DNA from: Acrocarpospora macrocephala
Lineage (GTDB): Bacteria; Actinomycetota; Actinomycetes; Streptosporangiales; Streptosporangiaceae
Direction: 5' to 3'
Assembly: GCF_009687865.1 (NCBI RefSeq)
Contig: NZ_BLAE01000071.1
Span: forward strand, 1-61,316
DNA length: 61,316 bases
The notes beneath the pieces were generated by a model that saw nothing but the letters and a program-made list of their open reading frames with translations, did not search any database and was not told where the DNA came from. The position numbers and the translations under genes were made by a program. Positions 8,756 to 17,074 of this stretch are shown piece after piece. How positions within the stretch are numbered: the stretch's first letter is position 1; every line of letters begins with the position of its first letter.

Positions 8756-8852
8756 AGCTCACAGAGTTTCCAGCTGAGTGCAGGGGCTCAACCTGCAGGA
8801 CATACCCGAAGACGGGACACGTTCGAAGGTGGGTTGGTCGGTGGGTGGTTGT

Positions 8853-9620
8853 TCAGGGCTGGCGGGCTCGATTGACGTACTCGACGAGGGCGATCATGCG
8901 GTCGGGGGGCCAGGGGAGGCGGGCGGCGAGTTCGGTGCTGTTGTCCTGCCACATTTGGCGGGCGGCTGCTGCGGTTTGTTCGCCCTGCTCGGCTGGAGGG
9001 TGGAAGCGGGCGCCGAGGGTTTGGTAGCGGGCGATCAGGTCGGCCACCTGGGGGTCGTCGGTGGGGGTGTTGGCGGCGACGTGGGGGAGTAGCTCTTCGA
9101 CCAGGGCTGCCCATTCGTGTTTGGCGGCTTCGATGGCTTCGGTGCCGAGGGCGGTGCGGCGTTGGGCCAGTTGGTCGCGCTGTTCCTGGGTGAAGTAGGT
9201 CTCGTACACAGTGATCAACTCCAGGGTTGACATGAATTGGTCTGGGCTGGGCATCTGGCGGGCGGTGATGCGTTGGAGCAGGCCGTCGATTCGGGTGCGT
9301 AGTTCGTTGATTCGGGTGGCTTGGGCGGTCAAGTCGTGTAGTTGGGCGGTCAGGAGGGTGTGCAGCGCGGTCAGTTCGTCGTCCTGGTCGGCCAGGACTG
9401 AGGCGATCTCGTCCAGGGACAGGCCGAGTGCGCTGAGGGCGCGGATTCGGTAGAGGCGTCGTAGGTCGTGTTCGGTGTAGCGGCGGTGTCCGGATGCTGT
9501 TCGTTCGTGTGGGGTGAGGAGGCCGATCTGGTCGTAGTGGTGCAGGGTACGGACGGTCAGTCCGGTCGCTCGTGCCAGTTCGCCTACGCTCCATCGACGT
9601 TTGTTGTCGGCCTCGATCAT
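8853..9620 (-). CDS. MerR-family regulator with TipAS-like effector domain
   Basis: 255 residues: winged-helix HTH of MerR type at about 9-75 (RRWSVGELARATGLTVRTLH then GLLTPHERTASGHRRY), a long dimerising coiled coil (about 80-125), and a C-terminal helical TipAS-type domain (about 130-250), which in TipA binds thiopeptides and other hydrophobic ligands. Start: the promoter reads TTGCAC, 19-bp spacer, TACCGT, and ATG 9620 lies 7 bases beyond the -10, so the mRNA is probably leaderless and begins at or next to this ATG. A GTG at 9629 would overlap the -10 and is rejected. The 19-bp spacer is the classical MerR arrangement, so autoactivation on ligand binding is likely. Its promoter overlaps the 3' end of the upstream M23 gene. 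Confidence 0.92.
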   Translation of the reverse strand: MIEADNKRRWSVGELARATGLTVRTLHHYDQIGLLTPHERTASGHRRYTEHDLRRLYRIRALSALGLSLDEIASVLADQDDELTALHTLLTAQLHDLTAQATRINELRTRIDGLLQRITARQMPSPDQFMSTLELITVYETYFTQEQRDQLAQRRTALGTEAIEAAKHEWAALVEELLPHVAANTPTDDPQVADLIARYQTLGARFHPPAEQGEQTAAAARQMWQDNSTELAARLPWPPDRMIALVEYVNRARQP

Positions 9621-9625
9621 GTTTT

Positions 9626-10396
9626 TCACGGTAGGACCTGACGTCGCGTGAGGTGCAAGGGGAAGAGGCGGACTTCGCCGTGACCCAGGAGGAGGAGAGG
9701 GTCAAGGTAACGGCCGGCGCGGATGAGGCCCCAGTGGAGGCAGGTCGCGGGGCAATGAGGGATCGGGTGACCGGTGATCGTGCCTATCGAGGTTCCCGTT
9801 GAGACGCGCTGGCCTGCGTGGACGGTCGGATCGACTGGGAGATAGGTCGTTCGCAGGCCGTCGGGGTGGGTGATTGCGATTGCGGTCAGGCCGCCGACCT
9901 CGCCGGCGAAAGTCACCACACCAGCGCCTGCGGCCATGACGGCTTGCCCATGATTGGCCTTGAGGTCCACACCCCGATGGCCGGGCAGCCAGCGATAGGA
10001 AGGTGGGTCGAATCTTCGCACCAGGCGTGGACTCGCCAACGGCCAGGTCCATCGAGGGACGCGGCGGCTACGGGTGTTGGCGCGTAGATAGAGATTTGGG
10101 ACGGCCGGGTTGAGGCGGGCATTCGGGACGGCCAGGTCTAGGTGGCGATTCGGCACGGCCGGGCTGAGGGGGAGGTTCGGAGCAGCCGGGCCTAGGAAGG
10201 GGATTGGGACGGTTGGGTTCAGGTAGAGGTTCAGAGCGGCCAGCTCTAGGTGGGGGTTGGGAGCTGCTGGGTCTTGGTGGGGGTTCGGGAAGGCCGGGAT
10301 TGGGCGCGGATTCGGGGTCGCCGGGTCCTGGTGGTGGGGAGTTTGGAGGGTGAGGAGGGCTGGTGCGAGGAGGGCTGCCAGGATCCGTGCGGGCAT
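9626..10396 (-). CDS. M23-family (LytM-like) secreted peptidase or pseudo-peptidase with nine 9-residue repeats
   Basis: 256 residues. A signal peptide or N-terminal hydrophobic segment (MPARILAALLAPALL) is followed by nine tandem 9-residue repeats at residues 26-106 with consensus A(A/V)PNxxLxP, then a C-terminal M23 domain. The first zinc motif is intact (H140-R-G-V-D144). The second motif reads C-L-H rather than H-x-H, so the usual general-base His is replaced by Cys; this may be a non-hydrolytic LytM domain, or a family variant. An M23 gene in this position, before rpsB, is common in actinobacteria. Likely exported and acting on or binding peptidoglycan. Three DnaA boxes lie upstream. Confidence 0.88.
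   Translation of the reverse strand: MPARILAALLAPALLTLQTPHHQDPATPNPRPIPAFPNPHQDPAAPNPHLELAALNLYLNPTVPIPFLGPAAPNLPLSPAVPNRHLDLAVPNARLNPAVPNLYLRANTRSRRVPRWTWPLASPRLVRRFDPPSYRWLPGHRGVDLKANHGQAVMAAGAGVVTFAGEVGGLTAIAITHPDGLRTTYLPVDPTVHAGQRVSTGTSIGTITGHPIPHCPATCLHWGLIRAGRYLDPLLLLGHGEVRLFPLHLTRRQVLP
9628..9658 (-). promoter_or_regulatory. MerR-type promoter with 19-bp spacer and dyad
   Basis: On the minus strand, -35 TTGCAC (9658-9653), 19-bp spacer (9652-9634) and -10 TACCGT (9633-9628). The spacer region carries a dyad with arms ACCTCACG and CGTCAGGT (7 of 8 bases complementary). Over-long spacers with an internal dyad are the hallmark of promoters activated by MerR proteins through DNA untwisting. 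Confidence 0.75.
10079..10321 (-). repeat. Nine 27-bp in-frame tandem repeats in the M23 gene
   Basis: 243 bases encode nine consecutive 9-residue units (for example AAPNPHLEL, AAPNLPLSP, AVPNRHLDL, AVPNARLNP, AVPNLYLRA). The DNA units are degenerate but clearly related, so copy number could vary between strains. Confidence 0.8.
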
Positions 10397-10446
10397 GGGG
10401 TAAAGGGTGCACGGACGGGTGGGAGGAGGAGCTTTCGAGCGTGGTT

Positions 10447-10488
10447 CTGTGGATAACCCTGTGGGCTGTGGATAAAAGCTGTGGATAA
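10447..10488 (-). promoter_or_regulatory. Cluster of three DnaA boxes
   Basis: TGTGGATAA, the complement of the perfect DnaA box TTATCCACA, occurs at 10448-10456, 10467-10475 and 10480-10488, all in the same orientation. The cluster is in the 104-base gap between the M23 gene and the divergent CoA-transferase relic. The flanking 17-mer also occurs at 285-301. Confidence 0.6.
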
Positions 10489-10500
10489 CTGGGGTGGTTC

Positions 10501-11142
10501 GTGGCTGATGACGGACTGATTGCAGGTGGGGTGGGTCCCGGTGAAGTCGGGGCGCTCGTGGGGGAGTTGGGGCGGGCTGCTGGTGTTGTGCTGCCTGAAG
10601 TGCGTGTTCTGGGGGCGGAGCCGGTGTTTCCCTCGGCGTTCAGGATTGGGATGTTGGCGGGGGCCAGCGTCGGGGCCTTCACGGCGGCGGTGGCGGCGTT
10701 GTGGGGGCGGAGGACGGGGTTGCGAGCGCAGGTCTCGGTGGATGTACGGCATGCGGCCGTGGCTTTTCGAAGTGAGAGATATTTCCGGATCAATGGTGAA
10801 GCGCTGAGCCTGTGGGCGTCGTTGTCCGGGGACTATTCGACGGCTGACGGGTGGGTGCGTCTGCATTGCAACTTTGATCACCACAGGGATGCGGCGTTGC
10901 GGGCGTTGGGGGTTGGCCGGGTTTCGCGGGAGGGATTGGCCAGGGTTTGCGCGGGTCGTACCGCTCGACGAGTTGGGGCGGGGCGAGTTCGGCACGGAAC
11001 CTATGCGGATGACCTGCTCGGCACCATGGGCAGCGTGTTCGGGGAGCTCACTTTTGTTCGGCCTCCTGGGTCGATCGAGGGTGCGGAGCCGTACTGGGCG
11101 AGTCCGCCGCCTCGGCGTGGGGAACATGCGCCCGCTTGGTGA
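10501..11142 (+). pseudogene. CaiB/BaiF CoA-transferase-like relic with internal deletion
   Basis: 213 residues, about half or less of a class III CoA-transferase. The N-terminal part matches the family (VSVDVRHAAVAFRSERYF, then LSGDYSTADGWVRLHCNFDHH, ALRALGV). The C-terminus ASPPPRRGEHAPAW resembles the usual family ending (PPxLGEHT). The middle of the protein, including the part that carries the catalytic Asp, appears to be missing, and around residue 150 the sequence turns Arg/Ala-rich as if out of phase. The last 95 bases overlap the converging MFS gene. I interpret this as a decayed gene; it could instead be a shortened divergent homologue. Confidence 0.5.
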
Positions 11143-12451
11143 GCGGTGACCACCAAAGGCACGGAATCGTCAGTACGGCACCCGCCGCGCACACCCACAT
11201 CGCCGGACGAAGCCCAAGAAGCTCCCCAAGCACCCCACCGAGCAATCCGCCCAACGCCATCACTCCCTGCGTGGCGAAGTTGATCGAGGCGTTGACCCTG
11301 CCGATATACGCCTCCGGGGCCTCGCGCAGTGTGGCCGCCCCCGAGCAGACGCTGAAGCACACCACGGCCACACCCACCACGACCTCCGACACCGCGATCA
11401 AGCTGGAGACCAGCCAAACGGGCCCGGATGACGCCGCCATCGTGACAAACCCCACCGGAAAGAACAGCACCGACCCGAGCAGCACCCGATTCCCACCGAA
11501 CCGGCGCTCCAACTGGGGCGCGACGACCGCGCCGAGCAGCCCACCCGCCCCGAACCCCACCACGGAGATCCCGACCAGCCACCCCGGCAACCCGAGCACA
11601 TTGACCGCGAAGAGGACATAGACCGCTAATTGCGCGGCCCCGAAAAGATTGACCGTCATCCCGGCCAGCGTGAGCGCCCGCAGGACCGGATGTCCGACAA
11701 GGGTACGGATTCCTTCGCCTATCTCCCGAACAAGCGTCCGACGAATCTCCCGAACAAGCGTCCTTCGACCGCGAGTCGCGTGGGTGGACCGCTGGTCCGG
11801 CTGAATCTGCCCGTGACCGGAATGACCAGGACCGGACTGACCGTGAAGGTTCTGAGGAGTCGGCTCCGGCGCGCGAATCGACCGCAGGCACACGGCCGAG
11901 ACCAGGAACGAGATCGCGTCCACGATCAACGCCAGCGGTGCGGTCAGAACAGTCACCAGCAGACCCGCGAGTCCAGGACCGCCAAGTTGCGCGACTGCGA
12001 ACACGGACTGGAACCCGGCCAGCGCGGCGGTGCGCTGATGTTCGGGAACCACGCTGGTCAGGTGGGGTGTGTTGAAGTTGCGGAACACCACGGTGCAGGT
12101 GCCCACGATCAACGCCACCGCGATCAGCCAGGGCACGGTGAGCCACCCCGCCACCCAAGCGACGGGAACCGTCAGCACCGCGCTCCCCGCCACGACCTCG
12201 CACCCGACCATCACCGGCCGCCGCCGCGCGATCCGGTCGGCGATGGCTCCCACGGGTAACCCCACCAGCAGAAACGGCAGCGAAGCCGCCGCCGTGAGCA
12301 TGCCCATCTGCAGGGGAGAGGCACCGAGCAAGGTCACCGCCGTCAGCGGCACGGCAAGCCGCGACACCTCACTCCCCGCCTCGGTGACCGCCCGCGCGCC
12401 CCACAGAAGCCGATAGTCCCGCTGTCTCCGAAGAGGAATCGTCTGAAGCAT
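11048..12451 (-). CDS. MFS exporter
   Basis: 467 residues with about 12 predicted membrane segments. The N-terminus RDYRLLWGARAVTEAGSEVSRLAVP is typical of the drug or siderophore exporter branch of MFS (EntS-like), and the loop 2-3 motif GxxADRIARRR (AIADRIARRRPV) is present. A Gly/His/Gln-rich cytoplasmic loop near the middle (about 195-235) is unusually long and contains a repeated TLVREI. Substrate unknown. It is divergent from an ArsR-type regulator with two operator-like repeats in the 71-base gap, so it is probably repressed by that protein and induced by its substrate. Confidence 0.92.
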   Translation of the reverse strand: MLQTIPLRRQRDYRLLWGARAVTEAGSEVSRLAVPLTAVTLLGASPLQMGMLTAAASLPFLLVGLPVGAIADRIARRRPVMVGCEVVAGSAVLTVPVAWVAGWLTVPWLIAVALIVGTCTVVFRNFNTPHLTSVVPEHQRTAALAGFQSVFAVAQLGGPGLAGLLVTVLTAPLALIVDAISFLVSAVCLRSIRAPEPTPQNLHGQSGPGHSGHGQIQPDQRSTHATRGRRTLVREIRRTLVREIGEGIRTLVGHPVLRALTLAGMTVNLFGAAQLAVYVLFAVNVLGLPGWLVGISVVGFGAGGLLGAVVAPQLERRFGGNRVLLGSVLFFPVGFVTMAASSGPVWLVSSLIAVSEVVVGVAVVCFSVCSGAATLREAPEAYIGRVNASINFATQGVMALGGLLGGVLGELLGLRPAMWVCAAGAVLTIPCLWWSPLTKRAHVPHAEAADSPSTAPHPRSTQEAEQK

Positions 12452-12453
12452 AT

Positions 12454-12493
12454 TATGAAGCTAATCCTTCACAACTATGAAAGCAATCCTTCA
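12454..12493. promoter_or_regulatory. Two direct operator-like repeats between MFS and ArsR-type genes
   Basis: TATGAAGCTAATCCTTCA (12454-12471) and TATGAAAGCAATCCTTCA (12476-12493) are 16/18 identical, each an imperfect dyad (TGAAG...CTTCA), repeated every 22 bases in the divergent promoter region. This is the expected target of the adjacent regulator. Confidence 0.65.
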
Positions 12494-12522
12494 GATATGA
12501 CAGGAAGGTACGGTTGGGGGCC

Positions 12523-13485
12523 ATGACAACCGAGAAGCCTGGGGCCCGACACCACTCCACAGGGGACCCCGCTCTCGGCTCGGACGCGCCCCACGAGGGT
12601 TCGCGATCCGAGCGGAAACCCGCGACGCCCCAAATGTCGGGCTCTGGGGAAGTCGGTTCGCGCTCTAAGCGGCCGCCCGTGACATCGGGAGCGTCGGGTT
12701 CGGATTCGCTGGGAGCCGGTTCGCGGTTCGAACAGGAGCCCGCGACGCACCAAAGCCCGGGCTCGCCAGGAGCCGGTTCGTCGTCCGAGCAGGAGCCCGC
12801 GATGTCGCGAATGTCAGGGTCGGACTTGCCCGACGTAGCTTCGCGGTCCGAGCAGGAATCACCGGCAGTGCGGTCGGCGGAGCAGGCGGCCGATCGGTAT
12901 CGCCTGCTTACCGATGATGTGGGGATGTTGCGGGCCATGGCCCACCCCGCTCGGCTGGCGATCTTGACCCGGCTGCAGACCGAAGGTCCCGCCACGGCCA
13001 CCGAATGCGCCGAGGTCGCCGGGCTCTCGCCGAGCGCGTGCAGCTATCACCTCCGGATGCTGGCCAAACACGGCTTCGTCGAGGACGCTCCCGCACGCGG
13101 CGACGGGCGGGAGCGTGTCTGGCGGGCGCTGCAACGAGGCTGGATGCTCCGCGACCCGGACGACGGCGAGCTCACGCCCGACCTCCTCGCCGCGCAGGGC
13201 GCGGTCATCGAAACCGTGCTGGACGACGCGCAGAAGCGACTCGCCGAATATCTCGGTCAGGCGGCGCGCGAGTCGTCCGAGTGGCGATCCGCCGCCGGGT
13301 TCACCCACTCCGTCCTGCTGGCGGACGCCGACGAGCTCCGCGAGATCGGCGCGCGAATCGCCGAGATCCTCGACCCCTACAAAGTCGTGTTCCGCGACCC
13401 CGCGGAAGCCCCCACGGGGGCGCGCCTCGTGGAGGTCCATCTGCGGCTGTTCCCGCGCCCGCCACGAGGCAGAAAAGCCGGGTAG
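12523..13485 (+). CDS. ArsR-type regulator with repetitive N-terminal extension
   Basis: 320 residues. The first about 120 residues are Ser/Gly/Glu-rich and made of five imperfect units of 19-21 residues, each with a core like GSRSEQEPA; probably disordered. The winged helix follows: [38 protein letters not shown] and [11 protein letters not shown]. The C-terminal half ([20 protein letters not shown]) is like the regulator at 5273-5902, suggesting paralogues of one exporter-linked family. ATG 12523 is chosen; TTG 12514, preceded by GGAAGG, is an alternative. Divergent from the MFS gene, which it presumably controls through the repeats at 12454-12493. Confidence 0.88.
   Translation: MTTEKPGARHHSTGDPALGSDAPHEGSRSERKPATPQMSGSGEVGSRSKRPPVTSGASGSDSLGAGSRFEQEPATHQSPGSPGAGSSSEQEPAMSRMSGSDLPDVASRSEQESPAVRSAEQAADRYRLLTDDVGMLRAMAHPARLAILTRLQTEGPATATECAEVAGLSPSACSYHLRMLAKHGFVEDAPARGDGRERVWRALQRGWMLRDPDDGELTPDLLAAQGAVIETVLDDAQKRLAEYLGQAARESSEWRSAAGFTHSVLLADADELREIGARIAEILDPYKVVFRDPAEAPTGARLVEVHLRLFPRPPRGRKAG
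12598..12870 (+). repeat. Five degenerate 57-63 bp tandem repeats in the regulator gene
   Basis: Copies of GGTTCGCGxTCCGAGCAGGA begin near 12598, 12655, 12718, 12775 and 12838. They encode the low-complexity N-terminal extension. Confidence 0.6.
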
Positions 13486-13679
13486 CGCGGTCAAGGCCCC
13501 GGACAACTGAGGGTACGGATCCGGGTAGACTGTTCGGTGGCCTGCGGCATGTGGGCCGAATTCGCACGCCCACCACACGAACCGTTCCCTCGGTCCATCT
13601 GGCTGGAACGGTTCGGGGCGTCAGGGCGGGAGCCGCACGGCTCTCGCGGAACAACCGAGAACCATGGAGGACCATTTCA
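13486..13679 (+). promoter_or_regulatory. rpsB promoter and structured 5' leader
   Basis: A -10-like TAGACT lies at 13526-13531 with a weak -35 about 18 bases upstream. The leader then holds a perfect 10-bp stem GAACCGTTCC (13579-13588) with GGAACGGTTC (13605-13614) around a 16-base loop, and a GAGCC/GGCTC hairpin (13630-13643). GGAGG at 13676 minus a few bases precedes the rpsB ATG. Leaders before rpsB often mediate feedback by S2; here that is inference. Confidence 0.6.
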
Positions 13680-14612
<933 letters not shown>

Positions 14613-14637
14613 CCGGGTCAGGCACAGCAAGCTCCAC

Positions 14638-14672
14638 CGGGTGGGCGCGTCCGAAGCGGAAACGCCCACCCG
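14638..14672 (+). terminator. rpsB-tsf intergenic hairpin (attenuator candidate)
   Basis: CGGGTGGGCG (14638-14647) pairs perfectly with CGCCCACCCG (14663-14672) across a 15-base loop. No T-run follows, so it may reduce rather than stop transcription into tsf, or stabilise mRNA. Confidence 0.5.
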
Positions 14673-14702
14673 CTCCACGACGAAAACCCATGAGGAATGA
14701 CA

Positions 14703-15536
14703 ATGGCTTCCGTGAACATGGCCGATGTCAAGCGGCTTCGTGAGCTGACCGCCGCCGGCATGATGGACTGTAAGAAGGCGCTGGAGGAGTCCGAGGGCGA
14801 CTTCGACCGCGCGGTCGAGCTCCTGCGTCTCAAGGGCGCCAAGGATGTCGGCAAGCGCGAGGCCCGCACCGCCTCCAACGGCCTGGTCGCGCTCCAGCAG
14901 GAGGGCGACGCCGCCGCGGCGCTGCTCGAGCTCAACTGCGAGACCGACTTCGTCGCCAAGGGCGAGCGTTTCCAGCAGCTCGCGGCCGAGATCGTCGCGC
15001 ACATCCTGGCCACCCGTCCGGCCGACGTGCCCAGCCTGCTGGAGTCCGAGCTGGCCGGAAAGTCGGTCAAGGAGCACCTGGACGAGGCCAACGCGGCCCT
15101 CGGTGAGAAGATCGAGATCCGCCGGTTCTCGGTGCTCGACGGCGGCTACATCGGTGCGTACATGCACAAGACCGACCCGCAGCTGCCGCCGGCCGTCGGT
15201 GTGCTCGTCCAGCTGGACTCGGCCAACGCCGAGGTCGCCAAGGACATCGCGCAGCACGCCGCGGCGATGGCGCCGAAGTATCTGGACCCGACCGCCGTGC
15301 CCGGCGAGGTCATCGAGAAGGAGCGCGCGCTCTTCGAGGAGATGACCCGCGAGGAGGGCAAGCCCGAGCCCGCGATCAGCAAGATCGTCGAGGGCCGGAT
15401 CAACGGGTGGTACAAGGACTTCACGCTGCTGGAGCAGGCGTTCGTGAAGGACAACAAGAAGACCATCAGGAAGTACGCGGACGAGGCGGGCGTCAAGGTG
15501 CTGGCCTTCACCCGCTTCAAGGTCGGCCAGGCATAG
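14703..15536 (+). CDS. tsf: Translation elongation factor Ts
   Basis: 277 residues: N-terminal UBA-like helix bundle with AAGMMDCKKALEE, then the EF-Ts core with TASNGLVALQQEG, ELNCETDFVAKGE and IGAYMHKT. It exchanges GDP for GTP on EF-Tu. ATG 14703 is preferred to ATG 14697 because GAGGA is 6 bases upstream of the former and abuts the latter. The coiled-coil insert is full length for actinobacteria. Confidence 0.97.
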   Translation: MASVNMADVKRLRELTAAGMMDCKKALEESEGDFDRAVELLRLKGAKDVGKREARTASNGLVALQQEGDAAAALLELNCETDFVAKGERFQQLAAEIVAHILATRPADVPSLLESELAGKSVKEHLDEANAALGEKIEIRRFSVLDGGYIGAYMHKTDPQLPPAVGVLVQLDSANAEVAKDIAQHAAAMAPKYLDPTAVPGEVIEKERALFEEMTREEGKPEPAISKIVEGRINGWYKDFTLLEQAFVKDNKKTIRKYADEAGVKVLAFTRFKVGQA

Positions 15537-15623
15537 TCTGGGGGCAGTCCCCGTGAAACGCCTCAGGAGCTGACTCACGGATACTCGCTCAGCTTGAACC
15601 GCCACACCGAGGAGGCCGCCGAC

Positions 15624-16394
15624 GTGCAGGAAAACACCGAACCCGCCACGCCGGCGGCCCCGTCGTACGACGGGCCGCTGCGCTGGAAGCGTGTGATGCT
15701 GAAGCTGTCCGGGGAGGCCTTCGCGGGCGGCGACTCGCTTGGCATCGACCCGGTCACCGTCGGCAAGCTCGCCGACTCCATCGCCGAGGCCGTCCGGGAG
15801 GGCCTGCAGGTCTCCGTGGTCGTCGGCGGCGGGAACATGTTCCGCGGCGCCGCGCTGTCGGAGCGCGGGATCGACCGCGCCCGCGCCGACTACATGGGCA
15901 TGCTCGGCACCGTCATCAACTGCCTCGCGCTCCAGGATTTCCTGGAGAAGCGGGGCATCGAGACCCGGGTCCAGACCGCGATCACGATGCAGCAGGTGGC
16001 CGAGCCGTTCCTGCCCAGGCGTGCGATCCGGCATCTGGAGAAGGGCCGGGTCGTCATTTTCGGAGCGGGGCTCGGCTCGCCGTTCTTCTCCACCGACACC
16101 TGTGCCGCGCAGCGCGCCCTGGAGATCGGTGCGGAGGCCCTGCTGAAGGGCACCAAAGTGGACGGTGTATACGATGCCGACCCCCGTAAGAACCCCGACG
16201 CGGTGCGCTTCGACCGGCTGGAGTACAGCGAGGTCCTGGCGCGCGACCTCGCGGTCATGGACGCCACCGCGATCAGCCTGTGCAAGGACAACGGCCTGCC
16301 CATCGTCGTGTTCGAACTGATGGGCGAGGGCAACATCCTGCGGGCGGTCCGCGGTGAGAAGATCGGCACGCTGGTGAGTCCGGCAGGGAAATAG
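15624..16394 (+). CDS. pyrH: UMP kinase
   Basis: 256 residues of the amino-acid-kinase fold. [11 protein letters not shown] (phosphate loop), [27 protein letters not shown] and [18 protein letters not shown] are all characteristic of bacterial UMP kinase, a hexamer that phosphorylates UMP to UDP. GTG 15624 is chosen with GGAGG 8 bases upstream; the frame is open to TTG 15594. Ends 9 bases before frr. Confidence 0.97.
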   Translation: MQENTEPATPAAPSYDGPLRWKRVMLKLSGEAFAGGDSLGIDPVTVGKLADSIAEAVREGLQVSVVVGGGNMFRGAALSERGIDRARADYMGMLGTVINCLALQDFLEKRGIETRVQTAITMQQVAEPFLPRRAIRHLEKGRVVIFGAGLGSPFFSTDTCAAQRALEIGAEALLKGTKVDGVYDADPRKNPDAVRFDRLEYSEVLARDLAVMDATAISLCKDNGLPIVVFELMGEGNILRAVRGEKIGTLVSPAGK

Positions 16395-16403
16395 GGAGCC
16401 GCA

Positions 16404-16961
16404 GTGATCGAGGAAACCCTCTTCGAGGCCGAAGAGAAGATGGACAAGGCGGTGACGGTCGCCAAGGAGGACTTCGCGGCCATCCGGACCGGCAGGGTCA
16501 CGCCCGCGATGTTCAACAAGATCAACGTGGACTATTACGGGTCGCTCACGCCGATCCAGCAGCTGGCGTCGTTCCACGTCCCCGAGGCGCGGATGGTCCT
16601 CATCCAGCCGTATGACAAGGGGTCGATGAGCGCGATCGAGAAGGCCATCCGGGACAGTGACCTCGGCGTCAACCCCGGCAACGACGGCGTGATCATCCGT
16701 GTGGTCTTCCCCGAGCTGTCGGGCGAGCGGCGCAAGGAGTACATCAAGGTCGCGCGTACCAAGGCGGAGAACAGCCGGGTGGCCATCCGCAACATTCGCC
16801 GGCACGCCAAGGAGACCCTCGACAAGATGGTCAAGGACGGCGAGACGGGCGAGGACGAGGTGCATCGCGCGGTGAAGGAGCTCGACGACCTGACCCAGAA
16901 GCATGTCGCGAAGATCGACGACCTGCTGAAGCACAAGGAAGCCGAGCTGCTGGAATTCTAG
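16404..16961 (+). CDS. frr: Ribosome recycling factor
   Basis: 185 residues, the family's normal length. [17 protein letters not shown], the [18 protein letters not shown] domain 2, and [17 protein letters not shown] are diagnostic. With EF-G it splits post-termination ribosomes. GTG start 16404 follows AGGGAGCC. Close coupling to pyrH suggests one transcript. Confidence 0.98.
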   Translation: MIEETLFEAEEKMDKAVTVAKEDFAAIRTGRVTPAMFNKINVDYYGSLTPIQQLASFHVPEARMVLIQPYDKGSMSAIEKAIRDSDLGVNPGNDGVIIRVVFPELSGERRKEYIKVARTKAENSRVAIRNIRRHAKETLDKMVKDGETGEDEVHRAVKELDDLTQKHVAKIDDLLKHKEAELLEF

Positions 16962-17074
16962 GCGGCGAACCGGCCGGCGGGCCGGTGGCGTCATCGTGAT
17001 CCTTGTCCGCGCGCAGCCGCGAACGCCGCGGCGCCGTCCGGGCAGGGATCACGCGCATTTAGGGAGTAAACGGC

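Noticed and set aside
8216-9620. Nucleotidyltransferase plus MerR/TipAS as a toxin-antitoxin pair
   Set aside because: The genes converge with separate promoters and neither has MNT/HEPN-type features; resistance or regulation fits better.
13005-13679. N-terminal extension of rpsB back to 13005
   Set aside because: Overlaps the ArsR-type gene in another frame, is Arg-rich, and S2 begins at 13680 with a good ribosome-binding site.
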